A DNA stretch of 64,000 bases, from NCBI RefSeq assembly GCF_014201195.1, contig NZ_JACHDS010000001.1, positions 3,224,001-3,288,000 of the forward strand, read 5' to 3'. Source of the DNA: Nocardiopsis mwathae (GTDB taxonomy: Bacteria; Actinomycetota; Actinomycetes; Streptosporangiales; Streptosporangiaceae). Numbering within the stretch: position 1 is the stretch's first letter; every line of letters begins with the position of its first letter. Both the position numbers and the translations under genes were made by a program. Positions 60,873-64,000 of the stretch are shown here, piece by piece. The notes beneath the pieces are model-generated. The model saw only the letters and a program-made list of their open reading frames with translations, was not told the DNA's origin and searched no databases.

Positions 60873-60998
60873 ACGTGATCACTCCTTGCATATGGAGGAG
60901 GAGAAGGAACTGGGGATTGGACGCCGGCACCACCGGGACGGTTCCCGCCGGGCCGGTCAGAGGGGGTGCCCACGCGGAATCGCCCCCGGATCATCGCA

Positions 60999-61970
60999 TC
61001 ACTCCAGGAACTCGAACCGGGTGCCCACCCGGTCGCCCCGTGACGCGTCGGCCTCCTCGGCCGCCCGGTAGGCGAGCCAGGCCAGCGCGAGGTCCTGCCA
61101 GGCCAGGCCCACGGGCGCGTACACGGTGACGGTGTCGGCGGACTCGCGCGCCGCGAGGGCTCCGGTCAGGATGTCGCGCAGGGTCCCGTCGATGTCGGAC
61201 CGGTCCAGCGCGGTGCCGCCGACCGGTCCGCCGGACAGCGCGAGCCCGGGGTCGTCGACGATCACCCGGGCCGCCCGCAGCAGGTCGGCGGAGAGCTCGG
61301 CCCGGCCGGGCTCGTCGGAGCCGAGCGCGGTGTAGTGGGCGCCGGGCCGGGCGTCGTGCAGGTCCAGCAGGGGGCGGCGCGACCAGGTCGCGGTGAGGAC
61401 GATGTCGGCCTGGGCGGCGACGGCGGGCGCGTCGTCGGCGATCCGCACGGGGACGCCGAACTCGGTGGAGCAGCGCCCGGCGAACGCGTCGGCCCGCTCC
61501 CGGTCGATGTCGGTGACCACCAGCTCGGAGATCGGGCGCAGCCCGACCAGTCCGCGGGTGAACATCCCGGCCTGGGCGCCGCACCCGACGATGCCGAGCA
61601 CGTCGGCGTCGTAGCGGGCCAGCGAGTGCGTCCCGAGCGCGGCGGCCAGCCCGGTCCGCCACGCGGTCAGCGTCGCGGAGTCGAGGAGGGCCAGCAGCTC
61701 GCCGCCGGCCAGGTCGTGCAGGCACACCACCCCGCGCACGGCGGGCCGCGCGTCAGGGAACCCGGCGTTGACCTTGACGGTGTAGGCGGGGACATCGGGC
61801 AGCAACCCGGGCAGCAGCGCCACCGCCGTCCCGGGACCGGGCAGATCGGTCCGCACCCGCCGCCCCTCGATCGCCCCCGGCTCAGCGGTGAACCCACTCC
61901 ACAACCGGTCCAGACAGGTGTGGGTGTCCAACACACCGAGCAGGTCCGAACGACCCAGGATCAGCGTCAC
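60999..61970 (-). CDS. ornithine cyclodeaminase/mu-crystallin family protein
   Basis: The 323-residue protein has the family layout: LGRSDLLGVLDTHTCLDRLWSGF at the N-terminus, the lysine-containing YTVKVNAGFPD, and the NAD(P)-binding Rossmann motif GIVGCGAQAGMFTRGL (residues 127-142). Members include ornithine cyclodeaminase, alanine dehydrogenase, ketimine reductase (mu-crystallin) and siderophore-amino-acid enzymes; the activity here is not decidable, and a reductase or dehydrogenase role is as likely as cyclodeaminase. GTG 61970 is chosen to match the family N-terminus, although GGAGGT is immediately adjacent to it. No siderophore genes are near. Confidence 0.83.
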   Translation of the reverse strand: MTLILGRSDLLGVLDTHTCLDRLWSGFTAEPGAIEGRRVRTDLPGPGTAVALLPGLLPDVPAYTVKVNAGFPDARPAVRGVVCLHDLAGGELLALLDSATLTAWRTGLAAALGTHSLARYDADVLGIVGCGAQAGMFTRGLVGLRPISELVVTDIDRERADAFAGRCSTEFGVPVRIADDAPAVAAQADIVLTATWSRRPLLDLHDARPGAHYTALGSDEPGRAELSADLLRAARVIVDDPGLALSGGPVGGTALDRSDIDGTLRDILTGALAARESADTVTVYAPVGLAWQDLALAWLAYRAAEEADASRGDRVGTRFEFLE

Positions 61971-62125
61971 ACCTCCATTGTCCCATCGCACCCTACGACC
62001 CGTCGGCACCATATCCAGGTGCGGGAGGAGCCTCAGGTCCGAGAACGTTCCCAGCGATCGGAGAGTGATGGCGAAATCCGGTGCGGCCACGGCGTTACGA
62101 TCGAGGACCACTGCTTGGAGGACCG

Positions 62126-62413
62126 ATGAACGGCACGCAAGGCGAACACGCTGTCTGGCGCCGCAGTGGTCGACACTCCGACGCCTATGACGAAGCCCGT
62201 CGAGGATTTCTGCTCGGCAAGATGGTCTGTGAGCGTCGCGTCGCACTGGGACTGAGCCAACGTGAACGGGCTGAACGTGCTGGTATGACACAGCCCCAGG
62301 TGTCTCGGTCGGAGGAAGGAGGCACCACTCCGAGCATCGCCCTCCTGGAGCGTCTGGCGGAAGCGCTCAACGCCGATCTGAGCATTGGCTTCACACCACG
62401 CAATGCCGCGTGA
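62126..62413 (+). CDS. XRE-family helix-turn-helix regulator, antitoxin-like
   Basis: The 95-residue protein carries a Cro/C1-type HTH: MVCERRVALGLSQRERAERAGMTQPQVSRSEEGGTTPSIALLERLAEALNADL, with a short N-terminal arm and C-terminal tail. HTH proteins of this size are often HigA-like antitoxins, but no intact toxin frame is found on either side; upstream sequence to the OCD gene is short and contains only a frame with vague toxin-like features. ATG 62126 has a TTGGAGG site, and a TACGAT box lies at 62096-62101. It may be a stand-alone repressor. Confidence 0.8.
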   Translation: MNGTQGEHAVWRRSGRHSDAYDEARRGFLLGKMVCERRVALGLSQRERAERAGMTQPQVSRSEEGGTTPSIALLERLAEALNADLSIGFTPRNAA

Positions 62414-62449
62414 CCGGGCCCTGCGTCGTTGCCGGGCCCGGGTGGGGGG

Positions 62450-62878
62450 TCAGCCCTGGGTGATGTAGGCCTCCAGTTGGCGGCGGTCCTGTTCGAGTTG
62501 GCTGATGCGGGCTTTGACGACGTCACCGATACTGACGATCCCGACGAGGGAACCGGCTGACACCACGGGGACGTGGCGGACCCGGTTCTCGGTCATCAGG
62601 ACGGTCAGGGTGTCGTCGGTGTCGGTCGTCGCGCACGTGACGACCGCGCTGGTCATGATGTCGGAGACCGGCGCGGCGAGCAGCTCTGCTCCCCGCGATC
62701 GGAGTTGGCGGACGACGTCGCGCTCCGACGCGATTCCGGTGATGGCCCCGTCATCGGTCACCACCACCGCCCCGATATTGTGCGCGGCCAGCCGCGTCAG
62801 CAATTCGGCCACGGTCGTGTCCGGCTGGACAGTCACCACCTCTGAGCCTTTGGCACGCAGGATCTCAGCGATCAGCAT
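62450..62878 (-). CDS. CBS domain protein (two CBS modules)
   Basis: The 142-residue protein is a tandem CBS pair: KGSEVVTVQPDTTVAELLTRLAAHNIGAVVVTDDGAITGIASERDVVRQL and IMTSAVVTCATTDTDDTLTVLMTENRVRHVPVVSAGSLVGIVSIGDVVKARI. Such stand-alone proteins bind adenine nucleotides (AMP, ATP, SAM) and sense cellular energy state. ATG 62878 has an AGGTGG site; GTG 62887 would add three residues. It converges on the XRE gene. Confidence 0.88.
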   Translation of the reverse strand: MLIAEILRAKGSEVVTVQPDTTVAELLTRLAAHNIGAVVVTDDGAITGIASERDVVRQLRSRGAELLAAPVSDIMTSAVVTCATTDTDDTLTVLMTENRVRHVPVVSAGSLVGIVSIGDVVKARISQLEQDRRQLEAYITQG

Positions 62879-62956
62879 GGCAACCACCTTTCGATCGGTG
62901 ACCGAGGGTTACCCGCGCCAGGCTCACGCCAATCATCTGAGGACCGCGACAGAAAT

Positions 62957-63391
62957 TCAGATGTGAACGACGGCGACCCGTTGATTCTTCGCGCGATCCG
63001 GCTCCTCCACCAGTCGGCTCATGTCGTCAGGGTCGCTGCTCAATACGAGGACGGGACGTTCCTGGTCCAGAGCGGTCACCGCTACCACGGCATCGATCGC
63101 ACAACGGTGCCCGGACAGACCAGTGGCTCCGAGCAGCTCACCGGCACGGCGAGCGACGTCGGGCGTGACGCCCACGACGTTCACCCGGGAGAGAACGCGG
63201 TGCACAGACGCATCCCGCGGACTGCCGTGCAGGACCTCGGTCAGCGTGATCGCGCTGACCACCAGGCGGGCACGGCGCGCGAGGGCCTTGTGCAGATGTC
63301 CGCGCGCTTGCACGTCGCCGGCTGCGAGTTTGGAGAGGCCTTCGCTGTCAAGGATCAGCGTCCCACTCGTGGCTATTCGGCGTCGGGCCAC
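62957..63391 (-). CDS. vapC: type II toxin, PIN-domain VapC family (operon 2)
   Basis: The 144-residue protein has the PIN acidic residues: Asp15 (LILDSEGLSKLA), Glu52 (LTEVLHGSP), Asp100 (CAIDAVVAVTA) and Asp120 in LSSDPDDMSRL. In VapC toxins the first motif is usually xxDTSAL; here it is LDSEGL, a conservative variation. It overlaps the upstream antitoxin gene by 19 bp, so they are co-expressed. The usual role is site-specific RNA cleavage; the VapC-type PIN nuclease could also be another PIN family toxin. Confidence 0.85.
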   Translation of the reverse strand: MARRRIATSGTLILDSEGLSKLAAGDVQARGHLHKALARRARLVVSAITLTEVLHGSPRDASVHRVLSRVNVVGVTPDVARRAGELLGATGLSGHRCAIDAVVAVTALDQERPVLVLSSDPDDMSRLVEEPDRAKNQRVAVVHI

Positions 63392-63684
63392 GCCGCCTCC
63401 GCTTCAGCCAGGGCCTCCTCAGGCACAGGACCGTGTTCGGCTTCCAGGAGCTCAGCGAGCTCCGCCAGCTGATCCAGTTCAAGTTGCCTGGTCACAGCTT
63501 CGGTGACGTAATGGCTGAACTCGCCGCGGCCGACACGGTTCTGGACCGCCGCGGAAAGTCCTTCCGGCATCGACACGCTCACTTTGCGTGTCCGGCCGCC
63601 GAACCGCGTATCTTTGCCGCGCGGAGTACACGCGTCGGCAGCGACCTGGTTCCCGTCCCTCGATCTCTTCGCATCTGCGCCCAT
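63373..63684 (-). CDS. antitoxin of operon 2 (RHH/CopG-like)
   Basis: The 103-residue protein has a basic N-terminal part (about residues 1-28), then KVSVSMPEGLSAAVQNRVGRGEFSHYVTEAVTRQLE, a ribbon-helix-helix-like DNA-binding pattern of CopG/VapB type, and an acidic C-terminal helix (AELAELLEAEHGPVPEEALAEAEAAW) to mask the toxin. ATG 63684 is chosen because a TAGCAT box lies 7 nt upstream, giving a leaderless mRNA; a longer frame exists but has no promoter support. The toxin gene starts before its stop. Confidence 0.75.
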   Translation of the reverse strand: MGADAKRSRDGNQVAADACTPRGKDTRFGGRTRKVSVSMPEGLSAAVQNRVGRGEFSHYVTEAVTRQLELDQLAELAELLEAEHGPVPEEALAEAEAAWPDAE

Positions 63685-63691
63685 ATCCACG

Positions 63692-63697
63692 ATGCTA
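63692..63697 (-). promoter_or_regulatory. candidate -10 box TAGCAT, leaderless promoter of antitoxin-toxin operon 2
   Basis: TAGCAT on the minus strand ends exactly 7 nt before ATG 63684, matching TAnnnT perfectly. Confidence 0.55.
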
Positions 63698-63783
63698 CCG
63701 GCGGTGGCAGCACCCTGTCCGGGAAACCGAGACCCTCGACACGACCACGACACGAATCGAGATCGCCGCAGTGGACATGCGGA

Positions 63784-63810
63784 CCGGGGCCGACGGTACG
63801 TCGGCCCCGG
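63784..63810 (-). terminator. stem-loop terminator of nrdJ
   Basis: CCGGGGCCGA and its complement TCGGCCCCGG form a 10-bp stem with a 7-nt loop, 40 bp beyond the nrdJ stop on the minus strand. Confidence 0.65.
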
Positions 63811-63850
63811 TTCGGGTGTGGCCGGGGTCAGGCCCGCACCGGCTCCCGGA

Positions 63851-64000
63851 TCAGCTGCAACCGCTGGTGGAGCCGCAGCCCTCGCAGGCGTAGCAGCTGC
63901 CGGACGGGCGCATCTTGGTGCCGCAGGTGACGCAGAGCGGTGCGTCGGCGGTGAAGCCCTGCTTGGCCTCCAGGAGCTCCGTGCTGGTGTGCGCCTCGGA
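63851..64000 (-). CDS. nrdJ: vitamin B12-dependent ribonucleoside-diphosphate reductase, C-terminal end (partial)
   Basis: The last 49 residues of a gene that continues past the right edge are visible. They end with a cysteine-rich block, CVTCGTKMRPSGSCYACEGC and a GSTSGCS tail, matching the C-terminal zinc-ribbon/redox-active tail of actinobacterial class II (adenosylcobalamin-dependent) ribonucleotide reductase NrdJ. The tail cysteines re-reduce the active site. A terminator hairpin follows the stop at 63851. Class II enzymes make deoxyribonucleotides with or without oxygen. Confidence 0.85.
   Translation of the reverse strand, partial: SEAHTSTELLEAKQGFTADAPLCVTCGTKMRPSGSCYACEGCGSTSGCS

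Noticed and set aside
61888-62190. A frame upstream of the XRE gene considered as a HigB-like toxin
   Set aside because: No conserved toxin motifs are present and the coding strand appears to belong to the OCD gene on the minus strand or to noncoding DNA; at most a decayed remnant.

Overview
The window is very GC-rich (roughly 70% or more), gene-dense and uses many GTG starts. Together with a HrdB-type principal sigma factor, the actinobacterial families DUF3145, DUF1707, DUF5998 and DUF7455, and a B12-dependent ribonucleotide reductase, this points to a chromosomal segment of a filamentous actinomycete. Nocardiopsaceae (Nocardiopsis/Streptomonospora-like) is my best guess; it is an inference from gene content, not a proof. 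I saw no tRNA, rRNA, CRISPR array, intact IS element or prophage.

Layout. 1-2.7 kb: CysQ-like phosphatase, two tandem DUF1707 membrane proteins, DUF3145. 2.9-6.8 kb: a possible signalling/protease locus (sigma-70-family factor, small beta-rich protein, TPR-CHAT caspase-like protein). 6.9-15.7 kb: DUF2203, metallo-hydrolase, crotonase, peroxiredoxin, phosphodiesterase, DUF5998, a GNAT/acyl-CoA-synthetase-like lysine acetyltransferase, and a PfkB kinase. 15.9-21.4 kb (minus): RecQ fused to a phosphoribosyltransferase, an ascorbate-type PTS EIIB/EIIC pair and a secreted protein. 22.1-28.4 kb (minus): a complete mrpABCDEFG cation/proton antiporter operon. 28.9-33.6 kb (plus): topoisomerase IV subunit A, beta carbonic anhydrase, TPR protein, cysteine-synthase-fold enzyme. 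33.9-38.0 kb: a three-subunit molybdenum aldehyde/xanthine oxidoreductase with a 105-bp-period repeat wedged between two subunit genes. 38.0-48.0 kb: parE, DUF7455, vapBC, yaaA, hrdB and a PAS-GAF-SpoIIE phosphatase. 48.3-57.6 kb: small and unknown proteins, a tyrosine phosphatase, a sugar nucleotidyltransferase, a membrane-anchored double AAA+ ATPase and RNase HII. 57.6-64 kb: a pair of SPFH proteins, an ornithine-cyclodeaminase-like enzyme, an XRE regulator, a CBS protein, a second vapBC and the 3' end of nrdJ.

Themes. ParC, ParE, HrdB and the SpoIIE phosphatase form a housekeeping core like that known around hrdB in streptomycetes. A striking recurring pattern is a TAnnnT box exactly 7 nt before the start codon, seen at eight genes (plus looser cases), which indicates leaderless mRNAs and fixes several starts. 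The best candidates for less-described biology are the sigma/CHAT locus, the SPFH pair, the tethered double AAA+ protein, the RecQ-PRTase fusion and the in-frame repeat inside the molybdoenzyme operon.
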